From a virus: a stretch of 20,585 bases of DNA. The translations under genes and the position numbers were made by a program. Positions 7,901 to 14,082 of this stretch are shown in pieces. How positions within the stretch are numbered: position 1 is the stretch's first letter; each line of letters opens with the position of its first letter. The notes below the pieces were generated by a model. It was not told where the DNA came from. It did not search any database and was given only the letters and a program-made list of their open reading frames with translations. Location: IMG/VR virus record IMGVR_UViG_3300006875_000221, positions 1 to 20,585 of that record; one strand, written 5' to 3'.

Positions 7901-10760
7901 ATCTTCAAAAAATAGTATAGACTTTGAAGTTAAAAAATCTGGTGTTATAGGAATTGATAATAATGCTAAAGTTTCTATTTTAATTAATGATAATATCCCA
8001 CAAAAACTTTTTTATAACTTAGATAAAGTTTATTCTGGTGGAACTCTTCCCGAAGAAAAAGAACAAATTATTGTGGACTCTTCAGTATATTCAAATAATG
8101 AACTTCAAATAGTAGAAAGTGAATATAATGGAGAGCATCAAATTATATCTATTGGATCCTCCGCATTTGTATATAATTTACCAAGTGTTCCAGAAAAAAA
8201 TTCTTATAGTTTGGGAATTTCATCTATAAGATATGAAACTAATTCTTTGTCTGCTTTTGGACCAATAACTAAAATAAAAATTGATTCCAAAGGAAAAAAT
8301 TACTATAGTCTTCCAAAGTTTTCTAAAGTTATTACAAATTATGGATCTGGTGCAATTTTAGAAGCAATAAGCAACTCTATAGGAAAAATTAATAAAGTTA
8401 AAATTGAAGACATTGGATTTAATTTCCCTTCAGATCTTACTCTACGTCCAAATTTATCTCTTCCTCAAATTTTAAAAGTAGAACCACTAAATTCATTTAA
8501 ATCAATTGGAATTACTTCTACAGGAAATGGATATAACACTGTTCCCAAATTAATAGTTCTTGATGGAAGCACTAGAAATATCTTGTCTGAGGTAGATCTT
8601 AAATATTCTCTTGGAGATACTGAAGTTCAAATTTTAAACAATACATATCGTCTTAATAATATTGCTCCAATTATTATTCCGACTCAAAATACAAATGGTG
8701 TGGGAATTAGTTCAATATCATTCAATTCTATAACTAAAGATGTTACTGTAGTTTTAAATGTTGGATATAGTACAGAATCTTCATTCCCATTTTCTATTGG
8801 AGATAAAGTTTTAATTGAAAATATTAATGTTGGAGTAAATTCTGATGGAAAGGGGTATAATTCAGAAAACTATAATTATCAATTATTTACACTTACTGCT
8901 GTTGATAAAAATATTGGAGGGGAATATGGGTCTGTAGTTTACAATATGAGTGATTTTTTAAATTCAGGAGAGTATCCAGGAAATTGTGATTTTGAAAATT
9001 CAGCAGGAAGAATAATTGCAGAAAAATTCTTCCCAATATTTAATCCAACTCTAAAACCAAATGATTTTATTAAGAATGAAAAAATTAAATATTTTGGAGA
9101 TTCTTTATCACTAGGATTTGTTCAAAATTGGAATACTAAAATTAAGTTACTAACAATATCATCTAAAGAATCAATAGGTTTAGGGAAAATATTGGAGGGA
9201 GTTTCTTCTAGAACTCAAGGTAAAATATCTGAAATTATTTCCCCAGAATCTTTTGCAAATACAAATTCTTTTTCAAAAGTTGAAAATGGATGGATTACTG
9301 AAACTGGAATTTTAAATAATGAAATTCAAAAAATTCAAGATAATTTTTATTATCAGAATTTTTCATATTCCTTAAAATCTAAAGTTTCATATGATACCTG
9401 GAGTGATGCTGTAGGATCTCTAAATCATATCGCAGGATTTAAAAAATTTAGTGATTACCAACTAGAATCGTATACTGTTTCTGGAATTAGAACTGACGCT
9501 ATTTCTACTATTGATGTATCTGTAGATATTGATGGATTTGCTAGTTTAAATTGCGTATACGATTATGATCTTGCTAAAGAGAACGCCCTGTTCATTAATT
9601 CTAATATTGTTTCAGATGAAATAACTTTTTCAAGTAGAATTTTAATGGATTATTATGAGTCTGTTGGAAATAGAGTGTTGCTAATAGATGATATCAGCAG
9701 ATTTTTTAATAATAATGAACGTTTAACGAATTATTCTGAAATTTATAGATTCCCCCTAATTAATGCAAGATCTCAAAAATATGTCACTTATATAAGAGAT
9801 AGGAGATATACATCACAAAGACAATTAATGTTATTAACTTTATTACATGACAATGTACGAGGATATATAAATCAATATGCACGAGTTGAAACTTATTATG
9901 ATCTAGGTTCTTTTGATTTTTCAATAAGTGGGAATGAAGGATCAATATTATTCTATCCCACAAAATATAAAGTTAATGATTATGATGTAACAGTTTTAGT
10001 TTATAATATTAAAGATACTTTTTCTGGAGTTGGTACAACTTCCATTGGTGGAATTGTAAATATTGAAACTAAAACTACTTATGCTGCTTCCTCTACAACA
10101 ATACTTGGTATATCTACAAGTTATACTTCATCAAAAGTTTTAGTTGGTGCATCAGCAACTAATGGAAAATATCAATATAATGAGTTGAATATAATTCATG
10201 ATGGATCAAACATTGAATATTTTTCCTACGGACAATTAACAAATCATTCTTCTGATGCATATTCAAATTCCGGACTTGGTACATATTATGGATATATATC
10301 TGGATCTACTTTAAATATTGACTTTATTCCAAATACAGGTATCGCCGCATCAGTTAGTACTATTTGTGTCTCGATAGCAGATACTTTTGCTTCCGGAATA
10401 GGAACTTTTAATACGGACTATATAAAATTTGAAGCAAATTCAACTTCAATTGCATCTTCAATTTCTCCAGTTTCTAATGTTATTGGAGAATACTCTGATA
10501 ACTATGATGGTGGATACTTTTTAGTTCAAGTATCAGATGTGACAAATAATCGACACCAATTATCTGAAGTTGTAGTCGTTGATGATGAAGTGAATGCATA
10601 TCTTACGGAATATGCTAATTTAGAAACTCATTCTGGACTGGGAACAGTTGGAGTATCTAAAACTACAAACAAAACACAGTTATTATTTACGCCTATTCCA
10701 AATATTGAAACTAAAGTTAAAGTTTGTTTTAATTCACTTAGTAATATTATTAATCCATAG
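1953..10760 (+). CDS. 7: giant baseplate wedge protein gp7 with YHYH domain and repeat modules
   Basis: Homologue of T4 gp7, the wedge protein that in T4 binds gp10, gp8 and the gp6 ring. Residues 16-35 (LPSYVKEEFPLVAEFLKQYY) and 211-235 (KDFYSTRGT, then a segment ending LYGEDV) match T4's PDSYL...FEAFCEAYIQY and YDFYSTKGIEASYKFLFKVLYNEEV. In T4 this core lies in the C-terminal part of a 1032-residue protein; here it is N-terminal in a 2935-residue protein (about 320 kDa, estimated). Then follow: ID-E-I modules (about 71-121, 345-400, 1589-1635); His-x-Phe/Leu modules (His491, 608, 858, 968, 1524, 1704, 1815, 1870); Gly-x-Gly-Tyr modules (about 755-825, 1070-1175, 2100-2200); a YHYH domain (about 1200-1365); a DN-YYQ-FSY segment (about 2442-2495); and a C-terminal triplicate (2625-2935). 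No membrane or catalytic motif is evident. The frame is unbroken. No clear Shine-Dalgarno precedes the ATG, so translation may be coupled to gp6, 4 bases upstream. Confidence 0.85.
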   Translation: MKAKRIQFNNILQNQLPSYVKEEFPLVAEFLKQYYISQEFKGAPTDLIQNIDQYIKLNEIKDNSDSTTLKSNVSFLDDAILVESTIGFPDSYGLIQIDNEIITYLSKTEDSFVNCIRGFSGVTSYNNQNTNDELVFKTPESKDLEFRSDNSSDHYVYVDNNELNEKTKVINLSSLFLKEFFNKIKYQLTPGFESREFYSGLDKYFFLKQSKDFYSTRGTDLSFKILFKALYGEDVKVIRPQDYLIKPSDAQYNITNDLLVESISGDPYELLNSTLKQDEYGNIPKGYAQISNVEKIFSGLEKSFYKLSFDAGYNRDIRVEGALYGTFTVHPQTKLIGTVSPGEDTFTVDSTVGFPLQGDLLVTYNDGTEGVISYTSKSINQFFGCQNILKPILDESDISLNVYAYGQSNIDPTKNIKVRITSVLKDVDIVDDTYFQEPNNIGIIKTLGANPTDIVSNSWIFNIPKNYSIKNPIKLIDSSDYTYELTTETDHNFIIGDVISIVSSDGSSIDSTITNIISNRIFQINGQGEIDLNVFYSIKNKIKKVNSQIYPFLTNQTSDIQNVYKKKEKTLVASSSLPSYKIECLDKSLDFSGTFIGDTFIFDSITDHSFYTGDSIYYKPNSSSPVLAEGVYFVARVNSNGSITNVGTSNRLKFAKSRDLLYDAINNNSNNSKFIFYEKETLVSDGKIVAFDFYNQKQDLQKKLSSQKLFREISPPINGGEEYTTNPGITGMLVNGVEILNYKSKDKIYYGEIEQIDIVNSGQDYDIINPPILQISDSVGTGATGYCAVKGSLQSIRIVDPGFDYIETPKINITGGNGSGAKAYPVMKLIDHEVLFNSESQSEIVNISNNTIGFTTYHRFRNYERVVYKTDNQKGIGGISTNSSYYVSVKDSYTISLHKSLDDSISGINTVPLTSYGVGNHIFKSYNKKSVVASINIENSGQDYENKKRTADPELINIYLNEIEIKNHGFKSGEIITYSNNGSVIGGLTNNTNYYVTTLDDDRFKISLVGVGTDNQDFYYQTKQYIEFTSIGSGVHIFNYPQISVEVIGKVGISSVAGNSFTAKVQPIFRGQITSVHLKSGGVGYGSSEIINFNRVPSVTLNSGTDANLVPVINNGKIVDVLINNSGNSYNSPPNLSIITNGNGRGCVLTPILENGQIKSVNIIESGAGYDRNNTFILVNPAGQRAELKAKLKTWTINLFKKYLNIIKKDDGIVFYNPITEYDLEFVHLYAPRQLRENIYCKEFGGKVLYGTPDLIKNSDGKEILSQEHSPIIGWAYDGNPIYGPYGYSKKDGGLVTKMKSGYDEIIQSNRPSQSIFPVGFFVEDYQYISNNDESTLDENNGRFCVTPDFPNGTYAYFATIEEIYSDSFGGYVLPKFPYLIGDKFKSSPNQFNYKRLSNQDNINLNETDWVRNTSPYNIYKDLNSYSYIYFPNLLNQTFKIKNVSSGSIENIGIVTGGANYKVNDSIVFDSDGTRGFGLSSKVSRIGGKLVNTISVATTSIYGVEIFPDSRKKDSFIVESDYPHNFLNRDKVSISGLNTSSFLNDDFYVVGVSSNTFAISDPLGIGSIAATGIVTYFSVSGNIAYSNINENDILKIGNEQVKILNLDKKSSRIRVLRSVNGSVGSSHSYSDILYENPRRFSINVKNFNSYNQKRNKELYFNPVESLGIGTVSGVGIGTLITFSNPGVGITQIFIPTKTIYIPDHELETGDSLIYSSNGGSEISVSNNGITTTSLSNNSIVYVAKISNDLIGISTVKVGLGSTGVFVGIASTTNTISTLYFTGIGTNTYHSFKTNYSNLTGNVYKNIVTVSTAQTHGLKDTDTVFVNVNPGLTTTVIVKYDDVNKRILINPKSFYSSGINTSESSIFIENHGFKNGDKIVYNSPSPSVGLANNKIYYIVSFDKDKVKLSNSYYSSISFNPEIVKINSTSNGTLSLINPPIKAYKNSLINFDLSDSSLSYTNGPEKYPAFDLNFYIDSNYTEIFRSSKNSIDFEVKKSGVIGIDNNAKVSILINDNIPQKLFYNLDKVYSGGTLPEEKEQIIVDSSVYSNNELQIVESEYNGEHQIISIGSSAFVYNLPSVPEKNSYSLGISSIRYETNSLSAFGPITKIKIDSKGKNYYSLPKFSKVITNYGSGAILEAISNSIGKINKVKIEDIGFNFPSDLTLRPNLSLPQILKVEPLNSFKSIGITSTGNGYNTVPKLIVLDGSTRNILSEVDLKYSLGDTEVQILNNTYRLNNIAPIIIPTQNTNGVGISSISFNSITKDVTVVLNVGYSTESSFPFSIGDKVLIENINVGVNSDGKGYNSENYNYQLFTLTAVDKNIGGEYGSVVYNMSDFLNSGEYPGNCDFENSAGRIIAEKFFPIFNPTLKPNDFIKNEKIKYFGDSLSLGFVQNWNTKIKLLTISSKESIGLGKILEGVSSRTQGKISEIISPESFANTNSFSKVENGWITETGILNNEIQKIQDNFYYQNFSYSLKSKVSYDTWSDAVGSLNHIAGFKKFSDYQLESYTVSGIRTDAISTIDVSVDIDGFASLNCVYDYDLAKENALFINSNIVSDEITFSSRILMDYYESVGNRVLLIDDISRFFNNNERLTNYSEIYRFPLINARSQKYVTYIRDRRYTSQRQLMLLTLLHDNVRGYINQYARVETYYDLGSFDFSISGNEGSILFYPTKYKVNDYDVTVLVYNIKDTFSGVGTTSIGGIVNIETKTTYAASSTTILGISTSYTSSKVLVGASATNGKYQYNELNIIHDGSNIEYFSYGQLTNHSSDAYSNSGLGTYYGYISGSTLNIDFIPNTGIAASVSTICVSIADTFASGIGTFNTDYIKFEANSTSIASSISPVSNVIGEYSDNYDGGYFLVQVSDVTNNRHQLSEVVVVDDEVNAYLTEYANLETHSGLGTVGVSKTTNKTQLLFTPIPNIETKVKVCFNSLSNIINP
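2583..2670 (+). other. conserved gp7 core motif (KDFYSTRGT region)
   Basis: This encodes residues 211-239 of the giant protein: KDFYSTRGT, a hydrophobic helix-like stretch, then LYGEDVKV. The order and spacing match the T4 gp7 segment containing YDFYSTKG and LYNEEVEI. It is the best single piece of evidence that the 2935-residue protein is gp7 rather than a tail fibre. Confidence 0.8.
4215..5477 (+). repeat. Gly-x-Gly-Tyr protein modules, first set in gp7
   Basis: Degenerate protein-level repeats read I-x-(S/P)G-x-x-Y, then PP or P-x-hydrophobic strand, then a G-x-G-(S/T/R)G turn, then K/N-G-x-I before the next copy. Copies begin at SGQDY (residue 761), PGFDY (801), SGQDY (940), SGGVGY (1080), SGNSY (1126) and SGAGY (1166). 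The DNA is too diverged for recent duplication, so the repeat is kept at protein level. The pattern suggests a beta-strand/turn fold. Further copies occur near residues 1456, 2112 and 2190 and in the next two genes. Confidence 0.65.
5550..6047 (+). other. YHYH-type domain inside gp7
   Basis: Residues about 1200-1365 contain EHSPIIGWAYDGNPIYGPYG (1268-1287), then about 60 residues later GRFCVTPDFPNGTYAYFAT (1342-1360). The H-S-x-I-x-G-x-A-x-D-G-x-P-I-Y-G-P-x-G-Y pattern followed by a G-(T/L)-Y-x-Y-F/H segment is the hallmark of the YHYH domain family. That family is found in bacterial secreted proteins and in phage structural proteins, and its biochemical role is not firmly known to me. Here it is in frame within a baseplate protein and flanked by beta-rich modules. 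It could bind a ligand or metal, or could be purely structural. Confidence 0.75.
9825..10757 (+). repeat. C-terminal HD/EYA/LGT repeats of gp7 (three copies)
   Basis: The last 310 residues hold three diverged copies of one domain, spaced about 117 and 128 residues apart. The copies start at LLHDNVRGYINQYA (His2632), IIHDGSNIEYFSYG (His2749) and VVDDEVNAYLTEYA (Asp2877). Each continues with a (D/G)LG(S/T) turn, then a (L/I)-x-F-x-P strand, then a V-x-V strand. The first two end in (K/A)DTF(S/A)SG(V/I)GT-like sequence; the third ends at the protein terminus. I recall similar units in other marine phage virion proteins. No function is assigned. Confidence 0.65.
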
Positions 10761-10780
10761 TAAATTTATGAATATACCTT

Positions 10781-10786
10781 AAGGAG
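10781..10786 (+). promoter_or_regulatory. strong Shine-Dalgarno site for the 1089-residue gene
   Basis: AAGGAG lies six bases before the ATG at 10793, a near-ideal ribosome binding site. It fixes the start of that gene, since no in-frame ATG upstream fits. It stands out because the other starts in this window have weak or no such sequence. It sits in a 32-base spacer, the longest here. Confidence 0.85.
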
Positions 10787-10792
10787 AAAAAA

Positions 10793-13700
10793 ATGTCAAT
10801 AGGAGATTTTCTTACATCTGGTTATGGAATTTACTATGGAACCGAAAGAGATATTAAACGGTCTTTTGATTTAAAACATAAAAATTTTCCAATTTTTAAA
10901 AGATCTTTTGATGCAAGTGATCCTAGTATTGTAAGTATTGGTTCTAGTATCATTAAAATTCAAAATCATTTTTTCGTAACTGGAGAAAAAGTTACTTATT
11001 CTGTGGGGGTTTCAACAAATTCCCCAATTGGTATAGGAACTACAGATTTTGGAGTGGGAATAGGAACTACAGATAAATTACCATCTTTAGTTTATATTAT
11101 TAAAGTTGATGATAATAATATAAAATTAGCTAGAAATGCTGAGGAAGCTTTAAAAACAATACCAATTCCATTGAAATTAACTTCAGTAGGAATAGGATCT
11201 AATCATTCTTTTACCACAACTAATAAAAATCCAAAATTATTACTTTCTATAGATAATGTAATTCAATCTCCAATTGTATCATCTTCAACCACATCTAATT
11301 TATTATATAATTTTTCTACAATAGATGATATATTATATTCAAATTCTGTTACTAACTTTTTTATAGGAGATTTTATTCAAATAGATAATGAGATAATGAA
11401 AGTAGAGTCTGTTGGTGTTGGGTCAACAAATTCAATTAGAGTGATTCGTCCTTGGTTAGGCACAGAACTTGATAACCATTCAATAGGGTCTACTATAACA
11501 AAAGTAGTTGGCAATTATAATATTGTAGAAAACACCATTCATTTTGTAGATGCCCCTTATGGAAATGTTCCATTAAGCACTACAACAAATCCTCCAGATG
11601 AACAAGATTGGGTTGGAATTTCTACGGGATCAACTTTCCACGGAAGAGTATTTATGAGATCTGCAGAAGCAGATACTTTAAACGATCCGTATTATAAAAA
11701 TAATGTTTTTGATGATGTATCTTCTCAGTTTAATGGAGTTAATAAATCTTTTGTATTGACTGCAAATAAATCAAATGTAACTGATATTTACCAAGAAAAT
11801 GCTGTTATACTAATTAATGACATTTTTCAAGGTCCAGGTCTTCAAAGTAATTACACTTTAGATGAAGTATCTGGTATAACATCTGTTACTTTTATTGGTT
11901 CTCCAATTTCTTTATCTTCGGATATTAATACATCAGATTTTCCTTCAGGTGGAATAATTGTTTCGGTAGGTTCAACAGAAGGACTTGGGTATCAACCACT
12001 AATCTCTGCAGGAGGAACTGCAATTATTTCCGGATTTGGTACAATTTCATCTATTAGTATTGGTAATAGTGGTTCTGGATATAGAGCAGGAATTCAAACA
12101 GTTAGAGTTGGGGTTTATACTACAGATTCTTCAAATATTCAATTTGTAGGAACTGCTTCAATAACCAATGGTAGAGTTGTTGGAGTTTCTGTCACAAATC
12201 CTGGTGTTGGATACACAATAACAAGTCCACCAAAAGTTATTTTCGATTCTCCTTTATCATATTCGGGCATTCCACTAATTTATTCTTCAACATCTTCAGG
12301 AATAGGAACTCAAGCAACAATAGATATTGTTGTTGGACAAGGATCTAGTGTAATTGAATATGAACTTAAAAATATTGGTTATGGATATAATGTCGGAGAC
12401 ATTTTAACTATACCAACAACAGGGTCCATAGGTATTCCTACAGTAATTGGATCTACGTTTAGAGAATTTCAAATTAGTGTTGATAGAACCTTTACTGATA
12501 AGTTTAGTGGATGGTCTTTAGGAGAAATTCAACCTCTTGATAATATTCAAAGATTATTTAATGGAACTAGAAAAGTGTTTCCTCTTTTGTTATTAGGCAA
12601 TTTAACCGCAATATATGCAAAAAAAGGTTCTCCGATTAGCATTCAGGACGTACTTTTAGTTTTTATAAATGATATATTACAAATTCCAGGAAAAGGTTAT
12701 ATTTTTAATGGCGGAAGTAAAATAGAGTTTACAGAACCACCCAAACCAGAAGATACTTGCAAAATTTTATTCTATAAAGGTAGCGGAGACGGTATTGATG
12801 TTATTTTCAGGGACATTTTAGAAACTATTAAAGTTGGAGATGATTTAACTTTAACGTATGATTCTTCTATAGGTCAACCTGCATATCTTTTAGAAGATCC
12901 AAGATTTGTATCTGATATATTATCTCTTGATACTGTAGAAACAAATCCATATTTTGGTCCTGGAAATACTAGTAATGAAACTCTTACGAGACCAATAACT
13001 TGGTGCAGACAAACCGAAGATTTGTTTATAAATGGACAAGAAATTGGAAAAAATAGAATTTTATATGAACCTCAAATTTATCCGGTAAGTTACTTAATAC
13101 AACCTGTTGGAGTAGGATCAAGCGTTATCTTTGTTGATAATATAAGGCCAATTTTCAATCCAATGAATGAAAATAATGTATCTTTAGAGTTCCAAAAAAA
13201 TGTTACTATAATTTCGCAAGATGTAAAAGTTTCTGCAAGTGCAACGGCAATTGTTTCTGCTGCAGGAACAATATCTTCAATAGTCATTAATGATAGTGGT
13301 TCTGGGTATGATAGTGTTCCAATAGTATCAATACAAAGTCCATTGGGAATATCGACAATAACAAGTACTGCAACTGCATTTATAACTTCTGGAATAGTAA
13401 CTTCAATTTCTATTACAGGAGTTGTAACGGGGTATTCCCAAGAAAATCCACCATCAATTTTGATTGAACCCCCAACTTTCCGTTATGAAAGCAATAAAGT
13501 AATATCATACTCTGGAGATTTTGGAGTCATAACAGGAATTTCTACAGTATCTGTTGGTGTTGCATCAACAGGAATTGTTTTTGATTTTGTAATTCCAAAA
13601 AATTCTTATTTTAGAGATGGTTTAGTTTCTGGAATTACTACTATAACAGGAATTACTACTATAAGTGGAATACAAACGGGGTATTATTTCGTTATATCAA

Positions 13701-14062
13701 ATTCAAATATTGGAAATGGAGTTACTTCTTTAAATTCAAGTGGATCTGTAATTGGTATTTCTACTAATTATTTGGATGGTGTTTATCAAGTTGCTTCAGT
13801 TTCAATTGCACAAACATCTGTTATTGGATTGGGTTTAACATATGTTGCAAAAGTTACGGTAAGTGTTTCTGATTATAATGGATTAACTGGTATTGGATAT
13901 AGTAATTATTATGGTGACTATAGTTGGGGAAGAATAGTATTACGTTCCAGATCAAAAGAAAATTCATATAGTGCATACACACTAAATGGATATAGTGGAA
14001 TTTCAACTGGAACTGTTATAAAGAGATCAGTACCATTAAAATATTTAAATTACACCTCATAA
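10793..14062 (+). CDS. baseplate-region structural protein of unknown role, between gp7 and gp8
   Basis: I do not recognise a T4 counterpart; in T4 gene 8 directly follows gene 7. The 1089-residue product has no signal peptide, membrane span or catalytic motif, and is rich in Gly, Ser, Thr, Ile and Val in short strand-turn patterns such as GIGTT and SVGVAS. In order: a His-x-Phe module (about 55-140, His59 to His138); an ID-E-I module (about 185-235, ending in RPWLGTELDNH); a first INDI-Q-PG unit (INDIFQGPG at 341-349); Gly-x-Gly-Tyr modules (424-430, 470-474, 527-532); a second INDI-Q-PG unit (INDILQIPG at 625-633, preceded by FNGTRKVF); and more Gly-x-Gly-Tyr modules (835-839, about 881). 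Three module types are shared with gp7, so it is probably a virion protein packed against gp7 or on the baseplate surface. A fibre or adhesin role is possible but unproven. The start is set by the AAGGAG site. Confidence 0.8.
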   Translation: MSIGDFLTSGYGIYYGTERDIKRSFDLKHKNFPIFKRSFDASDPSIVSIGSSIIKIQNHFFVTGEKVTYSVGVSTNSPIGIGTTDFGVGIGTTDKLPSLVYIIKVDDNNIKLARNAEEALKTIPIPLKLTSVGIGSNHSFTTTNKNPKLLLSIDNVIQSPIVSSSTTSNLLYNFSTIDDILYSNSVTNFFIGDFIQIDNEIMKVESVGVGSTNSIRVIRPWLGTELDNHSIGSTITKVVGNYNIVENTIHFVDAPYGNVPLSTTTNPPDEQDWVGISTGSTFHGRVFMRSAEADTLNDPYYKNNVFDDVSSQFNGVNKSFVLTANKSNVTDIYQENAVILINDIFQGPGLQSNYTLDEVSGITSVTFIGSPISLSSDINTSDFPSGGIIVSVGSTEGLGYQPLISAGGTAIISGFGTISSISIGNSGSGYRAGIQTVRVGVYTTDSSNIQFVGTASITNGRVVGVSVTNPGVGYTITSPPKVIFDSPLSYSGIPLIYSSTSSGIGTQATIDIVVGQGSSVIEYELKNIGYGYNVGDILTIPTTGSIGIPTVIGSTFREFQISVDRTFTDKFSGWSLGEIQPLDNIQRLFNGTRKVFPLLLLGNLTAIYAKKGSPISIQDVLLVFINDILQIPGKGYIFNGGSKIEFTEPPKPEDTCKILFYKGSGDGIDVIFRDILETIKVGDDLTLTYDSSIGQPAYLLEDPRFVSDILSLDTVETNPYFGPGNTSNETLTRPITWCRQTEDLFINGQEIGKNRILYEPQIYPVSYLIQPVGVGSSVIFVDNIRPIFNPMNENNVSLEFQKNVTIISQDVKVSASATAIVSAAGTISSIVINDSGSGYDSVPIVSIQSPLGISTITSTATAFITSGIVTSISITGVVTGYSQENPPSILIEPPTFRYESNKVISYSGDFGVITGISTVSVGVASTGIVFDFVIPKNSYFRDGLVSGITTITGITTISGIQTGYYFVISNSNIGNGVTSLNSSGSVIGISTNYLDGVYQVASVSIAQTSVIGLGLTYVAKVTVSVSDYNGLTGIGYSNYYGDYSWGRIVLRSRSKENSYSAYTLNGYSGISTGTVIKRSVPLKYLNYTS
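11030..11074 (+). repeat. 18-base direct repeat encoding GIGTTD
   Basis: GGTATAGGAACTACAGAT at 11030-11047 recurs at 11057-11074 with one base changed (GGT to GGA), a 27-base offset. The protein reads GIGTTDFGVGIGTTD. This is a recent in-frame duplication within the first His-x-Phe module of the 1089-residue protein. Confidence 0.85.
12035..12397 (+). repeat. Gly-x-Gly-Tyr protein modules in the 1089-residue protein
   Basis: Three copies are visible: SGSGYRAG (residues 426-433), PGVGYTITSPP (470-480) and GYGYNVGD (529-536). Each is preceded by an I/V-rich strand and followed by a P-x-hydrophobic strand or a D-I-hydrophobic strand. A further pair lies at 835-839 (SGSGYDSVP) and near 881 (VTGYSQENPP). 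They match the modules in gp7 and gp8. Confidence 0.6.
13631..13666 (+). repeat. 18-base tandem duplication
   Basis: Two adjacent 18-base copies (13631-13648 and 13649-13666) differ only in the last codon (ACA versus AGT) and encode GITTIT-GITTIS. The near-identity suggests recent slippage duplication within the 1089-residue gene; it keeps the frame. Confidence 0.85.
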
Positions 14063-14065
14063 ATA
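14058..14065 (+). promoter_or_regulatory. candidate T4-type late promoter element before gp8
   Basis: CATAAATA overlaps the TAA stop of the preceding gene and lies 17 bases before the gp8 ATG. It matches seven of eight bases of the T4 late promoter octamer TATAAATA, which is read by the phage gp55 sigma factor with gp45 and gp33. In an AT-rich genome such a match can arise by chance, but the intergenic placement is suggestive. A start about 5-8 bases downstream would leave a leader of only about 10 bases. Confidence 0.3.
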
Positions 14066-14082
14066 AATAAAAAACCCAACAA

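Noticed and set aside
10768-10782. Four-codon reading frame ATG-AAT-ATA-CCT-TAA whose stop overlaps the AAGGAG site
   Set aside because: It could be a leader peptide that loads ribosomes, but it has no ribosome binding site of its own and is short enough to be chance in AT-rich sequence.
10777-10784. CCTTAAGG palindrome before the 1089-residue gene
   Set aside because: It has only eight bases, no loop and no T-tract; half of it is explained by the Shine-Dalgarno site, so it is neither a terminator nor a convincing operator.
12662-12675. TATAAATG-type sequences within coding regions (also near 13026 and 9865)
   Set aside because: One-off matches to the late promoter inside genes are expected by chance at this base composition and have no nearby gene start.
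1953-14062. Possibility that gp7 and the 1089-residue protein are one gene split by a frameshift
   Set aside because: gp7 ends in a complete repeat unit and stop, and the next gene has its own strong ribosome site and a distinct N-terminus after a 32-base spacer, so two genes are better supported.
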